From assembly GCA_977006965.1 (NCBI GenBank), contig OZ345354.1:930001-994000 (forward strand): a stretch of DNA of 64,000 bases, written 5' to 3'. The first letter of the stretch is position 1. Each line of letters starts with the position of its first letter. Positions 10,506-19,767 of the stretch are shown here, piece after piece. This DNA is from Phymatolithon calcareum (Eukaryota > Rhodophyta > Florideophyceae > Hapalidiales). The position numbers and the translations under genes are program-made. The notes beneath the pieces are model-generated. The model was given only the letters and a program-made list of their open reading frames with translations. It ran no database searches and was not told the DNA's origin.

Positions 10506-11083
10506 TGCGTCGATGGTGTCCATGTATTTTCAGTTTTGCAAATCGCTTATCTTTGACTCGAAACCTCTTCATCTCACATACCAGACACATTCTCTCACGT
10601 ATTGTACTACACATTCATGTTTCTTCTATTTATTTTAAAATCGTCGCGTTGATGCACGGGCCGCACGCGAAGCTCGGTCCATTACAACCTTGCATTGCGC
10701 TTTCCGGTACAATAGTGGAACAGGGCAACAAACTTGAACAGAATAAATCAGTGAATAGATTTGCAGAATACTTCAGGTGGTAGGACTGTTAGGTGTTTAC
10801 AAGATTTGGCGTCGTTCTTCTATGATATCTCTTCACTTCTGGGTCCATTTTTCTTTCTCCCACCCCTGTGGAATGTGATACAGTCTCCTCTTGTGTCTAC
10901 TCTGTTGACAACTCCAGTTTTTCTTTGTCCTAGAAGTGGCTAAGTAGATGGACAAGTGTTCTGTGATTCTCTGTGTGACACTGGTTGCGTGTGGAGGGGT
11001 ACACTACGCTCAGGATTTTGACCACAGACTGTTGGAGTAGGAACTTATTTATTATGCCACGTGCCATCCATCGGACTTCTTCT
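10506..11083. other. 3' flank of the CCT gene
   Basis: Non-coding DNA between the CCT stop codon and the LINE. It is retained almost unchanged in the second duplication copy (18299-18875). Its right end carries the LINE target sequence CGGACTTCTTCT at 11072-11083. Confidence 0.5.
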
Positions 11084-13356
11084 TTCTTTCTTTCTTTATT
11101 GCAGATGACGTCAATTTTTAAGTTAACGCCTAAACTTACTCTCGAGCAAGTTCTCTTCGTTCAAATATTGGATTATCGCTACGGGTTTCTCTCTGCACAG
11201 ATCTTCTACCGTTTTGCTCCGAACTCTGCCGATGAATTTCCGTCGACTAACAGCCCGACCCGAACAATGTAGGATCATATGTTCCACAGTTTCCTTCACA
11301 CCATACGGGCATTTCTTGCACATTGGGTCGTGAGGAAGTGGCTCATTCTCGTTGTGTCCATGGTGAAAGCTGGCGACGATTGGACAGCAATTAGTTATGA
11401 GCTGGTGGAGAATTACCTCAGCCCGTCTATGTGAGATGTGTAGGTCTTCCGGGAGTGTCGGGATGGTAACTGGTTTGCTTCTACAAGGCGGTTTGATTAT
11501 GGATCGTGCCGCTTCCATGGTGAGAGGTACCGCTTGATGTGATAGCAGGCTTGATTCCGAGATTCCCCGGCGCGCGAGCTCATCAGCAGCCTCATTTTTC
11601 GGGACTCCGCAGTGACTCGGTATCCAAATGCCTTCTATGCGAATCTCCTGTGCCATGATTTGTTCCATAAGATTCCATAGTTTCCGAACCATCTCTCCAA
11701 ACATCCGCGGCTGGCCGTTGAGTGCGTCTATGCAGCTCTTGCTGTTGGTGAACCATCGGATAGTGCTGCCGCGCGATATCGGTAGACTGGATGCTGCCTG
11801 AAATGCGTGTACGGCCGCAAAAGCCTCGGCGTCGAATGAGGAGCCAATGGCTCCAGCGGACAGCCCTTCTTCCAGTATCGCTTCTTCTCCGCGCAGCACC
11901 AAAACGCCCGCACCACCGACTTGCGGTGGGATTGTACGGTACATGTCGAGTGTGTCATCATCTTCATCGCATAGGATAACGCGCTGCTTCGAGGCCGTCG
12001 GGGTTGTTTCGTAGGCATGCTCGTCCCCGTCGTCGTAGACCAAGAGGACATCCGGCGGCTTGCCGTGTCGAGCTTCAAACCGTTTCGCTGCGTCGTGGTT
12101 CTGATGTTCGGTAGAGTTGAATTTCTTCAAGGTCGCGGTGTACCAACCTTCGTCCCATTTTACGGAGACGCGTTCTCCGTGATTCAGATCCCAGACGTGA
12201 GCTTGCGGTATTTCTCCCACACTTCCATCTGTCCATATTTCGATATCCGCTGTTCTCACCGCATTACGCTCCAAAATAAAGGCTTCTGTGGCGGCGCGCT
12301 TCTCCTCCGGTTCATCCTTCGCGGAAATAGGCGTTATGAAGGTCGTAAACCTGTTGCTTGAGCGATCCTTCCCGATTGGCGAGTGGAATCCCCTGCGTGG
12401 TAGAGCGAGGATCCCTTTCTCGGCCAGATAATAGGCGCTTGATTCCCGCCATGACCGTACGTTGCGTCTTGGTTTGAGCTCGCGTGAGTGGGTTGCACGA
12501 GCCACTGGAGCCCCCGGTTCGAGTCGAAGTGCTTTCTCCATAACAAGAGTAGCATCCATCTCTCCGATGCCCCGCAGGCTACACATCCTTGTCAGTGCCC
12601 GAAGCTTAGCAACTGCCGTAGCTTTAAGGCAGCCGCTGGCCGCTCGCGCTGCGTCGTTTCGTGCGATTTCGACTTGTTTGATGTGTGAGTCGAAGCCATT
12701 TACTGCGTAGGATGATGCACCGTATAATGCAACTGGCTCGCAGTAGCTCTTTCGAACCGCCTCCATCGTCGGTGTCTCGGCGCCCCAAGATGTCCCTCCC
12801 GGCGCTCGGATGAATCGAGTCTTGGACCGGAGTTTCAGACTCACTTCCTTGCAGTGCAATTTGAAGCTCAGTCGTTGGTCCACGTTAACTCCGAGGAACT
12901 TATATGCCGGAACTGCTTTGATTCTCTCTCCGTCGATCTTGACGTTGCCGTCAATGATTCCCAGTGGTGACCTTCCACCTGCAGCAAATCCCAATACCTT
13001 GCATTTCTGCGCATTGATCTTGATCCGCAAATAACTGCATAGATGGGAGAGGATCTGGGCGGCCTCATTGAGCTTGGAGATAACATCTTCCCAGGTCTCG
13101 CCGGTGGCATGGAAGCTGGTGTCGTCTGCGAAACTAAATTGAACCAGGTCGTCGAAGCGAACATCTAAATTAGAGATGTATAAGGTCCAGAGGTTTGGTG
13201 ATAAAGAGCTCCCTTGCGGTAGCCCACATCCTAGCGCCCGCGACCGACCGACAGTGTTGATGTGTCGTCCTCGAGCTCGGCGGTCCGTCAGGTAGGAATG
13301 CATCCAGCAAATCATATTTGGGGGACAGTTTAAGTTCACCATTTTTGCAAGTAACG
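11084..13356 (-). mobile_element. LINE-1: 5'-truncated non-LTR retrotransposon (RT + RNase H)
   Basis: Insertion of about 2273 bp in minus orientation. It is flanked by a perfect 12-bp target duplication CGGACTTCTTCT (11072-11083 and 13357-13368). The unoccupied site is present once in the other duplication copy at 18864-18875. The 3' end is a GAAA-type repeat tail preceded by CTGCAATAAA (plus strand TTTATTGCAG at 11095-11104) rather than poly(A). The 5' end is cut inside the RT domain, as usual for target-primed reverse transcription. Other tails of the same family occur at 40990-41219 and probably 60760-60875, and a decayed RNase H region at 6230-6985. Confidence 0.93.
11123..13342 (-). CDS. 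LINE-1 ORF2 fragment: RT, RNase H with Tudor-like insert, zinc-binding tail
   Basis: A 739-residue open frame. The C-terminal half of the RT is present: LPQGSSLSPN (41-50), FADDTSFH (71-78, catalytic DD at 73-74) and YKFLGVNVD (147-155). RNase H starts at IEIWTDGSV (367-375), resumes at GGAGVLVL (476-483), then FDAEAF (Glu506), FTNSKSCIDAL and IWIPSHCGV with AADELARR (Asp587). The third acidic position, normally TDSK, reads TNSK (Asn533), so RNase H activity is doubtful. Residues 383-445 are a Tudor/Agenet-like insert: RVSVKWDEGWYTATLKKF and VLLVYDDGDEHAYE. The C-terminal region has CKKCPYG, ETVEHMILHC, the usual zinc-binding motif of such elements. The open frame begins inside the RT (first Met at 13342), so this is a truncated but otherwise undamaged copy. 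Confidence 0.9.
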   Translation of the reverse strand: MVNLNCPPNMICWMHSYLTDRRARGRHINTVGRSRALGCGLPQGSSLSPNLWTLYISNLDVRFDDLVQFSFADDTSFHATGETWEDVISKLNEAAQILSHLCSYLRIKINAQKCKVLGFAAGGRSPLGIIDGNVKIDGERIKAVPAYKFLGVNVDQRLSFKLHCKEVSLKLRSKTRFIRAPGGTSWGAETPTMEAVRKSYCEPVALYGASSYAVNGFDSHIKQVEIARNDAARAASGCLKATAVAKLRALTRMCSLRGIGEMDATLVMEKALRLEPGAPVARATHSRELKPRRNVRSWRESSAYYLAEKGILALPRRGFHSPIGKDRSSNRFTTFITPISAKDEPEEKRAATEAFILERNAVRTADIEIWTDGSVGEIPQAHVWDLNHGERVSVKWDEGWYTATLKKFNSTEHQNHDAAKRFEARHGKPPDVLLVYDDGDEHAYETTPTASKQRVILCDEDDDTLDMYRTIPPQVGGAGVLVLRGEEAILEEGLSAGAIGSSFDAEAFAAVHAFQAASSLPISRGSTIRWFTNSKSCIDALNGQPRMFGEMVRKLWNLMEQIMAQEIRIEGIWIPSHCGVPKNEAADELARRGISESSLLSHQAVPLTMEAARSIIKPPCRSKPVTIPTLPEDLHISHRRAEVILHQLITNCCPIVASFHHGHNENEPLPHDPMCKKCPYGVKETVEHMILHCSGRAVSRRKFIGRVRSKTVEDLCREKPVAIIQYLNEENLLESKFRR

Positions 13357-13454
13357 CGGACTTCTTCTACATGACTTAGGCTCTAAAGCTCCGATAAAGT
13401 ATCATTTCATACAAGGTCGAAAGGCTGGGAGGGTGAATATGCGATGGCTTGTAT

Positions 13455-13484
13455 CAGGGGATAGTAATATATTACTATCCCCTG
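13455..13484. mobile_element. 30-bp perfect palindrome with 7-8 bp target duplication
   Basis: A perfect palindrome whose arms read CAGGGGATAGTAATA. It is inserted in duplication copy 1. CTTGTAT flanks it on both sides (13448-13454 and 13485-13491); if the last G is counted in the duplication, GCTTGTAT gives 8 bp. Copy 2 has the single uninterrupted site GCTTGTAT at 18955-18962. The ends start CAGGGG, as in many hAT elements, and an 8-bp duplication is the hAT size. It is therefore an element consisting of nothing but two head-to-head terminal repeats. Confidence 0.75.
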
Positions 13485-13795
13485 CTTGTATGTCGATGAG
13501 TGTTGACGCTTTCGCGTACGTACTACTGTACAGTCAAACCCCTCTTTCTGCACCCTTCTCGGATTGAAAAACCTGCAAAACAGCAAACGGACTAACCTTC
13601 CGGACCAAAAATTCACCTAAAAATATACAAATTGTAAGGTGACCGCAAAATTGGCAAACTGGAATTCTCGCAGCTGAAGACATTTATTTTTCGATTAGTT
13701 TTTGAGAGCTCGTTTCGCCTTAGGGGCGAACTGTGAAGTGCACAACGGCATGGCGCCGATTCGAAACTTTCCAATAGCTGTAAACTGACTGTAAA

Positions 13796-13837
13796 GAGGC
13801 TGAATTTGATGCTATTCATAGCATTAAATTCAGCCTC
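13796..13837. repeat. 42-bp near-palindrome (copy 1)
   Basis: Starts GAGGCTGAATTTGATGCTAT and ends with the inverted form, with two mismatches. The counterpart in copy 2 (19262-19303) is perfect. It was therefore present before the duplication. Confidence 0.8.
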
Positions 13838-13953
13838 ATACATGATAGCTCCCTCCAACTGAAAAACGTCTTGAATTGCGAATGTACTACCTGTCCCGCC
13901 GTGCCGCAGGAAGAGGGGTTTGTCTATTCGCGACCCGATCGGGCCGGAACACA

Positions 13954-14752
13954 GAACGCGCAGTTGATCTCCTGTGCATATCATGGAAGGACTGAACGAT
14001 CGGGGGAATAATAAATAGTGCCAGGACCCGTTATAAAGTATGAAAACACTGTGCATGAAAACCTGAACACAGCCTTGTCCCCAGAAACGAGGGAAACAAG
14101 TGATGTCCGCCCTGTATCAATTGTAAGTTGGACCGCTGATATGTTTCATATATGCCGCGCCTATGGACACCAAAAAAGGTATCATAGCATCATCAGTTTA
14201 GTGAATTTCTATTGGTGCATCTACAACGAACTGACGCCGAAGAGGGGAAACAAATCCCGTGTTTCCCCCTTTCCGGGGAAACAAATCCCATGTTTCCCCC
14301 GTTCTGGGGAAACAAATTTTCATTTCTGTTTTGTTATAGTTTTTATGCACTCTTCCGGGGGAGAACAAATGTATGAAAGTTTCGTTTCGGTTGCCCGCTT
14401 TCGCAAGCTTACAACACAAAAACGGAACGTTTCAGGGGACAAGCAGTATGTGGACCACTTTTTTGTGACACAAATGATGTGCGTGAGGCTCGGTGTGGGT
14501 CCTCGGGGACACAATTGCCCCTCGGGCTTCGCCCTCGAGTCTAATTGTGCCCCCTCGGGCCTCACACCTCTCCTCCCTTACATCATTTGTTTCCCTCAAA
14601 AGTGGTCCACATCCCGTACGTGTTCAGGTTTTGCCGTGTTCAGGTTTTCATGCACAGTGTTTTCATACTTTATAACGGGTCCTGGCACTATTTATTATTC
14701 CCCCGATCGTTCAGTCCTTCCATGATATGCACAGGAGATCAACTGCGCGTTC
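13954..14752. mobile_element. Foldback element with 117-bp terminal inverted repeats
   Basis: The 117-bp left arm (13954-14070) and right arm (14636-14752) are almost perfectly inverted: both contain CGCGCAGTTGATCTCCTGTG and CTGAACGATCGGGGGAATAA. The interior holds a second, imperfect inverted pair (14448-14480 with 14580-14612) and 2-3 tandem palindromic units of GGGGAAACAAATCCC type (14243-14317). No transposase is encoded and no clear target duplication was found. It lies directly after the end of duplication copy 1 and ends 30 bp before the ATG of the cysteine-rich gene, so it forms or has replaced that gene's proximal promoter. Confidence 0.8.
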
Positions 14753-14781
14753 GTGCTTTCACAGCCTTCAACTCTAGCAAC

Positions 14782-16107
14782 ATGAGCGGTTCTGATTCTA
14801 GCGTTGTGTCGTGCCCGAGTGATGAGTTTTGCGCAAACATCTATATGCAGGGCGGCCAAGTGATGCATGACAACCTTAACGGAGACAAGATGAGACTGGA
14901 TAGCCTTGACGACATTCCGCTTTACAAGTACATCAAGGATGAGAAAAATGCGGAACACAGTGTGTTCCAAGACGCTCTGGAGAACACGCGGCTGGTTCGA
15001 GATAAGCTATTGGGGGCAGGTATCGAGCTGTTGGGTGAGAATTCGTGTGGGAAGCATCTGTTAAGCGTGCGAACAGTGGTAGGTCTAGACGCAGGGGAGG
15101 GCCTCCTCTATTGCCCTGAGGTTGACGAGACATACAATGGAAAATTCGCAGAAGAGCCGCCCACAGCATATGGGGCTATCTGTGTACATATCAGAGAGAC
15201 CGGCGGCCCCGGCAACACAGTGACCCTGCGCAAGAATCAGCTTTACCTACTGTACGGCATTGGCGTATACCGGTCGTTACAATGCGACGCTTACGTTTTC
15301 AACGAGGGTGCTCTCGAAGGCACTGTCCTTGCCGACGCTGTTGTGGTGGGGCTCATAAGGGCATACTGCGTACTTCATTGCTTCAGCGAACGTCGCGGAA
15401 GAAAGGCCTGGCGGGTATTGAGCAAGCGAAATTTGTTGCTCTGCGAGAAATGTACTAGTGGGGAGAACATTGGACAGGAGGGTCTCTATTCTTGTTCTCT
15501 CCCTCCTGAGTACGGTGTGGGATCGAGGTGCTCCGTGCCTACCATGGAGGCGTACTCACGAAAAAAATTCAGAAGTCACTTATTGGTGGACACCGACAAA
15601 TTTGCACAACAGGAATGCCTCGCAGGGAAGGTTACAAAAGTCAAGTCCTACTTTACGTACGCGAGTGAACCGTCTTGTCGCAGTTTTGCGAAAATACTCT
15701 TTGTCAAGGAGTTGAATGAGCGCAGAGTGACTCGAAGTACGGGACCCGTAGATGTGAGCTATTCAGACCTGTGCGCCATATCTGGGATGACTAAAACGGG
15801 AGTGGCGTTCGCGATTGCCAACGATGCGGAAGTGGGCTCCAAGTTTTGTGGGGACAACCTCAGTTACAGTCCTTTCGCGGTCGGAGGAGACAGGCCATTT
15901 CGACTGGTGAGATCTGAAGAGCTGCCATGTGAGTTACTTAGATTACTGTTTGGAATTACTGAAGATGGGAAAACTGTATGCATAAGGACGGGAGCGAGCC
16001 TCAAAATGTCGGTGTCAGGCGAAACTGTGTACGTAGAACGAGGTGCGGGACATGGTGTACCAGAGGAGTTAACTGCAGACATTTCGAGATTGAGAGTAAT
16101 AGGATAA
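14782..16107 (+). CDS. Cysteine-rich protein of unknown function (copy A)
   Basis: I do not recognise this protein. From the ATG at 14782 it is 441 residues (MSGSDSSVVS...). The frame is open further upstream through the foldback element, but that part is inverted-repeat sequence and unlikely to be genuine. The protein is mostly globular in composition and rich in cysteine (for example LLLCEKCTSGENIG), with no signal peptide or membrane segment. A frameshifted paralogue lies at 36037-38071, sharing codons from about residue 33 to the end and about 210 bp of downstream DNA. Whether A is expressed is unknown; its promoter region is occupied by the foldback element. It could be a lineage-specific gene or part of an unrecognised mobile element, since it has been copied together with flanking DNA. 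Confidence 0.6.
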   Translation: MSGSDSSVVSCPSDEFCANIYMQGGQVMHDNLNGDKMRLDSLDDIPLYKYIKDEKNAEHSVFQDALENTRLVRDKLLGAGIELLGENSCGKHLLSVRTVVGLDAGEGLLYCPEVDETYNGKFAEEPPTAYGAICVHIRETGGPGNTVTLRKNQLYLLYGIGVYRSLQCDAYVFNEGALEGTVLADAVVVGLIRAYCVLHCFSERRGRKAWRVLSKRNLLLCEKCTSGENIGQEGLYSCSLPPEYGVGSRCSVPTMEAYSRKKFRSHLLVDTDKFAQQECLAGKVTKVKSYFTYASEPSCRSFAKILFVKELNERRVTRSTGPVDVSYSDLCAISGMTKTGVAFAIANDAEVGSKFCGDNLSYSPFAVGGDRPFRLVRSEELPCELLRLLFGITEDGKTVCIRTGASLKMSVSGETVYVERGAGHGVPEELTADISRLRVIG

Positions 16108-16318
16108 AAGAAAAGTATTGCAGGTGCGGGAGAGCACCGTTATGAAAGAAAAGCAGATATTACTGGCCACTTTTCTCAGGCTGTGCAGATGGTGCGATGT
16201 TATCAGTTTGACAATCTTGCTTCGAAATTAGAATCAACAATGTAAGTCAGATATACAGTATTGCACCACTTGCTATCAGTCTGCTTGCAACTCACTGTCA
16301 ACCATACCGACAGGCCAT
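14879..16318. repeat. Dispersed duplication A (partner 36037-38277)
   Basis: Gene A from GGAGACAAGATGAG to about 210 bp past its stop is repeated in direct orientation 21 kb away. The match stops at GACAGGCCA (16318 and 38277). Copy B additionally carries two insertions and a 47-bp deletion. Confidence 0.88.
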
Positions 16319-16329
16319 AAGGATACAAC

Positions 16330-17275
16330 TTCGACACCGAAGAAAACGCAAACATCTGGATCCCAAGTGGACACGAAACTAAAGAAATGGATTCCAATAT
16401 GTCTTAATCCTCCATGTAAGACCAAAGTGTCGTGAAGTGATACAAGCGCTACACGAAACGGAACAGATATGTGTGCCGAGCGCCGGCAATTACTTCCTCT
16501 CAACCATATGGATGACGTTGACCACATGCTTATCTCGAGCTCCGAAATCGGGAGTACACGAAACCTATATTGTGTCGTGTACAATGTTGAGCCCTAATCG
16601 AGCATTGATATTTCCTGGGACCCTAATAAGGATACCCAGGCAATAATGTCCCGGTAACTGTACTATTGTAGAGTACGTTTCGAGTGGGTAGAAATTAGTA
16701 CTTAAGGCATACAAGCGTCGCCTTTTTCAATAAACTGCAAGAATCCGATTGAACACGACCTTCCTGATTACAACCACAACACAAAGGAAAAAAGCACTTT
16801 CTAAACGACTGCGAAGATTGCGAGGAATATGAGAAGAAACGGCTACTGGAGGAACAGAAGAAGAAGAAAAAGAACCTGAAAGGCGCGAAGAATGTGTCGA
16901 GCCAAAAACGCGAGGCGTATCCAAAAATACCGCACTAATCAAGGAAAGATTTGGGGGAGTGGAGGCAAGAATGATATGCGCAGTTGCGGGATTAGATATC
17001 AATCTGATGCCTCCGGACCTTTATGCAACGTTAATGAAAACCGGAGCCCGAATTGAAACAAAGAAGTTCCAAAATGAACGCAAATGTGGATTGGCAGCAG
17101 CAACCAATTCAGAGAAGGAACCTTAGTGAGGGTTACGACACAAGCTCTTCAACCTTCATTCAAAAACGCTCACAATACGGAATTGGTTGGGCAGGTTGCA
17201 AATCATGAGGCTAAGGAGCCTCTACTTGGACGACCAATACTCGAAGCACTTGGGACTGGATACAAAAGGCGTCCT
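16330..17275 (+). pseudogene. Decayed Ty3/gypsy-like gag-pol fragment (zinc knuckle-like and protease)
   Basis: Broken frames with retroelement-like pieces in the expected order: KKWIPICLNPPCKTK near 16380 (gag/zinc-knuckle-like), then at about 16955-17100 AGLDINLMPPDLYATLMKTG with the look of a retropepsin active-site region (the DSGA core is lost), and LLGRPILEALG near 17220-17260, the usual protease C-terminal signature. Stops and frameshifts interrupt it. It ends exactly where duplication copy 2 begins (about 17281). Identification is by pattern only. Confidence 0.45.
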
Positions 17276-17280
17276 TGAAG

Positions 17281-18298
17281 CTCCGTAACCTCTCCGAAAA
17301 TGCTTATGAGCAGTCCCTACTTGAAAGCCGCAGCTAAAGAGGCTGTTCGGAGAGAGTTTATGAATATGCCGACTTACATCACTGGAGAAGTTAACGTGTC
17401 CTCTGCAACTGGTGAACAAAATGTTCCTGGAGGTGCATATACCAACGAGTCATCCGCACAGAAACAACTCGTGTATACCAAGGACGGTAGACTCGTCAAT
17501 AATACCACAACTCAAGCTTCGCCGATGAAAAGTCACAGCAAGCCAACTGTCACACAATCTGTCACCTCACCAAACAGCGAGGCGAGAGTTCCTGAAGCTC
17601 GGAAATCCGACACAACTGTACCGTCCGCATCTCAAGATGCTGGACCGGATTCTATGAAGAATCAAGAAGCCGCCTCCACATCGCCGGGTAATCAGCGAGT
17701 GCCGCAACCTGCCCCACAGTCGGGTGGTCCTGTCAACATTCCGCAGAACGCAGCACTCCTCCAGCAGCAACGACCCGGACAGCAACAGTTTCCGAACGGG
17801 CAGCCTCCAAGACCATTCTACCAAATGCATCCGCAGCAGGGCATATATCTCATGGTGCAGAATGGAACAATGATGATGCATCCTCCTCCAGGGAACCCGA
17901 TTTACATTCATTCAGGTACGGGTATGATGATGTTTGCGCCACCGGGAGGACCTGGTCAAATGATGGGTCATCTGGGCATGATTATGCCCATGCATGCGGC
18001 CCAAATGTCAGCAAACAGAGCGCCGATGAAACCCGAAACTGCCGCCGAGCGCAAGGAGCGAATCGAAAGGGAGAAGCAAGACCTCATTCGAGAGTTCAAG
18101 AAGAAAACAAGAGAAGCTGCACTTGTGTGTTTCAGACAGAAACGTCGTGAGCGACGATTCGGAAAACTTATTCGATACGACTGTCGGAAGAAGCTTGCCG
18201 ACGCACGCCCACGTGTCAAGGGCCGTTTCGTCCGTATTAAGGCTGACTCGAGCGGTGATACTGAGGACAACGCACAGGTAGTGCCCAGCATGGAATAG
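17281..18298 (+). pseudogene. 5'-truncated CCT-motif gene copy
   Basis: Copy of the CCT gene lacking its first 110 or so codons and its promoter. The frame stays open from an internal ATG at 17300 (332 residues) to the original stop. Relative to the parent I count roughly 28 amino-acid changes, most in the low-complexity part, and one within the CCT motif where AALVRF became AALVCF. Changes look mostly non-synonymous, as expected of relaxed constraint. It is preceded by retroelement DNA, so no native promoter exists; still, the CCT motif is almost intact, and a truncated dominant-interfering product cannot be excluded. Confidence 0.75.
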
Positions 18299-19261
18299 TG
18301 TGTCGACGGTGTCCATGCATTTTCAGTTTTGCAAATCGCTTATCTTTGACTCGAAACCTCTTCATCTCACATACCAGACACATTCGCTCACGTACTGTAC
18401 TACACATTCATGTTTCTTCTATTTATTTTAAAATCGTCGCGTTGATGCACGGGCCGCACGCGAAGCTCGGTCCATTACAACCTTGCATTGCGCTTACGAG
18501 TACAATAGTGGAACAGGACAGCAAACTTGAACAGAATATATCAGTGAATAGATTTGCAGAACACTTCAGGTGGTAGGACTGTTAGGTGTTTACAAGATTT
18601 GGCGTCGTTCTTCTATGATATCTCTTCACTTCTGGGTCCATTTTTCTTTCTCCCACCACTGTGGAATGTGATACAGTCTCCTCTTGTGTCTACTCCTTTG
18701 ATAACTCCAGTTTTTCTTTGTCCTAGAAGTGGCTAAGTAGATGGACAAGTGTTCTGTGATTCTCTCCGTGATACTGGTTGCGTGTGGAGGGGTACACGAC
18801 GCTCAGGATTTTGACCACAGACTTTTGGAGTAAGAACTTATTTATTATGCCACATGCCATCCATCGGACTTCTTCTACATGAGTTAGGCTCTAAAGCTCC
18901 GATAAAGTATCATTTCATACAAGGTCGAAAGGCTGGGAGGGTGAATATGCGATGGCTTGTATGTCGATGAGTGTTGACGTTTTCGTGTACTGCTGTTCAG
19001 TCAAACCCCTCATTCTGCACCCTTATCGGATTGAAAAACCTGCAAAACAGCAAACGGACCAACCTTTCGGACCTAAAAATCACCTAAACATTTCCAAATT
19101 GTAAGCTTATCTCCAAATCCGCAAACTGCAACTCTCGCAACTGGGACGTTTGTGTTTCGATTATTTTTTGAGAGCTCGTTTCGCATTAGCGGCGAACTGT
19201 GAAGTGCACAACGGCATGGCGCCGATTCGTAACTTTCCAATAGCTGTAAGCTGACTGTAAA

Positions 19262-19303
19262 GAGGCTGAATTTGATGCTATTAATAGCATCAAATTCAGC
19301 CTC
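19262..19303. repeat. 42-bp perfect palindrome (copy 2)
   Basis: Arms begin GAGGCTGAATTTGATGCTAT and meet at ATT/AAT in the centre. Copy 1 carries the same site with two substitutions. No target duplication is recognisable around it. Confidence 0.85.
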
Positions 19304-19353
19304 ATATATGATAGCTCCCTCCTACTGAAAAACCTCTTGAATTGCGAATGTAC

Positions 19354-19767
19354 TAGGGATGGCCCTCCCGAAAGGGCCCCTCCCCGAAATGGGCCCTTTT
19401 TTACCTCAAAGAGGGGATTTTGCCCTCTCCCTCGCGCCAAGTAGAGGGCCCCTTTCGGGCTTATGATATTCTTACGACAACGAAGTGCTTATGATATTAG
19501 AGTATGGACAGAATTGTACAGTATACAGAAACGTGGACGCAGCATTAGCTTCATGGCATGAGGGCTACGGATTCAGGACGAGAAATCAACCTGCCAGTGC
19601 TTCTGACGTATGATACTGATGTCTGATGAAACAATCCTCCCCAGTTTCGGGCTTTTCCCGAAATCAGGTCTGTAATGAGGGTCAAAGAGGGCCCCTCCCC
19701 TCTAGAGGGCCACTGATAGAGGGCAAGTACGGCCCTCCGGGCCAATGTTTCGGGAGAGCCATCCCTA
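19354..19767. mobile_element. hAT-like MITE (414 bp)
   Basis: Terminal inverted repeats of 20 bp with one mismatch: TAGGGATGGCCCTCCCGAAA on the left and the inverse of TAGGGATGGCTCTCCCGAAA on the right. The flanks are a perfect 8-bp target duplication GAATGTAC (19346-19353 and 19768-19775). The unoccupied site is in copy 1 at 13880-13887. There is no coding sequence; the interior is rich in GGGCCC-type words. End sequence and 8-bp duplication point to mobilisation by a hAT transposase, though not by the one at 58 kb, whose ends differ. Confidence 0.9.

Larger units (their letters stand above)
9490..13940. repeat. Segmental duplication, copy 1
   Basis: Direct repeat of 17281-19828. It covers the last 340 or so codons of the CCT gene and about 1.1 kb of downstream DNA. 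After subtracting the insertions (LINE plus target duplication in copy 1, palindrome in copy 1, MITE in copy 2) both copies come to about 2.13 kb, so they are collinear from end to end. Copy 1 holds the complete CCT gene and is therefore the likely source. Confidence 0.9.

Noticed and set aside
9774-10523. 249-codon minus-strand ORF antisense to the CCT gene
   Set aside because: Antisense shadow of a low-complexity coding region; the duplicated copy breaks it up.
14545-14781. Extended N-terminus of the cysteine-rich gene A
   Set aside because: These codons lie inside the foldback element arm and are absent from copy B; the ATG at 14782 is more reasonable.
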